This document shows positions 5,967-6,177 of a stretch of DNA of 6,177 nucleotides, one piece after another. Within the stretch, counting starts at the first letter, position 1; each line of letters begins with the position of its first letter. Source of the DNA: JAGMXM01 sp964458325 (GTDB lineage Bacteria > Verrucomicrobiota > Verrucomicrobiia > Limisphaerales > UBA1319); NCBI GenBank assembly GCA_964458325.1, contig CAYWIM010000141.1:1-6177 (forward strand), written 5' to 3'. The position numbers and the translations under genes are program-made. Below the pieces are notes generated by a model. The model ran no database searches and had not been told where the DNA came from. It saw only the letters and a list, made by a program, of their open reading frames with translations.

Positions 5967-6177
5967 AGGGCATCCGCGGAGGCACGTCCGAAAACCGGCG
6001 CCCCGAATCCGAGGGTGCAGGGCAAAATTCTTCTCCCCCCGCTCGATCCTCGCGGGGGGAGGGAAACCAGAGCAGGCTTGCGAGAGACGATGCGGCGGCG
6101 TGCTGGGCAGACCGCCGTTTCGGGGCCACACGCTCGGCAATCGCTTTCAGGGAGCATGCTGGGGCAGCCGCTTCCAG
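5967..6177. other. Intergenic region upstream of the dehydrogenase
   Basis: No supportable gene is seen. Open frames here have no recognisable protein and no ribosome site at sensible spacing. The stretch holds the 6033-6061 hairpin and an 8-bp palindrome AGCATGCT at 6153-6160. No convincing minus-strand promoter for the dehydrogenase could be picked out by eye. Confidence 0.4.
6033..6061 (-). terminator. Strong C6/G6 hairpin, possible terminator or intergenic repeat
   Basis: A perfect 10-bp stem pairs CTCCCCCCGC (6033-6042) with GCGGGGGGAG (6052-6061) around a 9-base loop. On the minus strand it is followed by AAGAATTTTGCC, a modest T-rich tract a few bases past the stem, so it could end a minus-strand gene located right of the window. 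On the plus strand GGAAACC follows, which does not suit termination. It could instead be a copy of a dispersed GC-rich palindrome or a 5' leader structure of the dehydrogenase message. Strand and function are inferred. Confidence 0.35.

Noticed and set aside
40..6081. AGGCTTGC shared between the left edge (40-47) and right intergenic region (6074-6081)
   Set aside because: An 8-base match with no extended similarity around it is expected by chance and does not establish a common repeat.
5949..6140. A 64-residue N-terminal extension of the dehydrogenase up to an ATG at 6140
   Set aside because: The extension would be translated through the 6033-6061 hairpin, has no domain resemblance, and a better-spaced ribosome site supports the start at 5948.
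6156..6177. An ATG with AGGGAG upstream at the right edge, possibly the start of a plus-strand gene
   Set aside because: The purine tract is only about one base from the ATG, too close for a ribosome site, and just seven codons are visible. It also lies in a palindrome, AGCATGCT.

Overview
The window is high-GC bacterial DNA with four intact protein-coding genes and little spacing between them. No rRNA, tRNA, CRISPR array, transposase or integrase is visible. The lineage cannot be fixed from the sequence. High GC, mostly weak Shine-Dalgarno signals and a sugar isomerase of a kind I associate with Planctomycetota and Verrucomicrobiota hint at the PVC group, but this is a low-confidence inference.

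Layout: the first 155 bases are non-coding and carry a GC-rich hairpin (15-36) and a likely sigma70-type promoter (72-99). Next come three co-directional plus-strand genes: a HerA/FtsK-like P-loop ATPase with a coiled-coil tail (156-2630); a radical SAM enzyme of the AmmeMemoRadiSam family, amrS (2660-3781); and a TIM-barrel sugar phosphate isomerase/epimerase-like protein (3849-4811). The ATPase and amrS are 29 bases apart and probably co-transcribed, with a perfect hairpin over the ATPase stop codon. The isomerase follows after 67 bases and may have its own weak promoter. A convergent minus-strand gene (4821-5948) encodes an NAD-dependent beta-decarboxylating dehydrogenase of the tartrate/D-malate/isopropylmalate family. 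Its stop codon lies 9 bases from that of the isomerase, with a small possible bidirectional terminator there. The last 229 bases are intergenic, with a very GC-rich hairpin (6033-6061).

The genes do not form an obvious single pathway. The isomerase and the dehydrogenase both fit sugar or organic-acid metabolism but are transcribed toward each other. The radical SAM enzyme lacks its usual AMMECR1 and Memo partners within the window. The ATPase is a recognisable but functionally undefined family. I see no clear evidence of a new multi-gene system. The points most worth a second look are the ATPase plus orphan amrS pairing, the intermediate character of the dehydrogenase, the Asp in place of the usual last metal-binding Glu in the isomerase, and the three hairpins.
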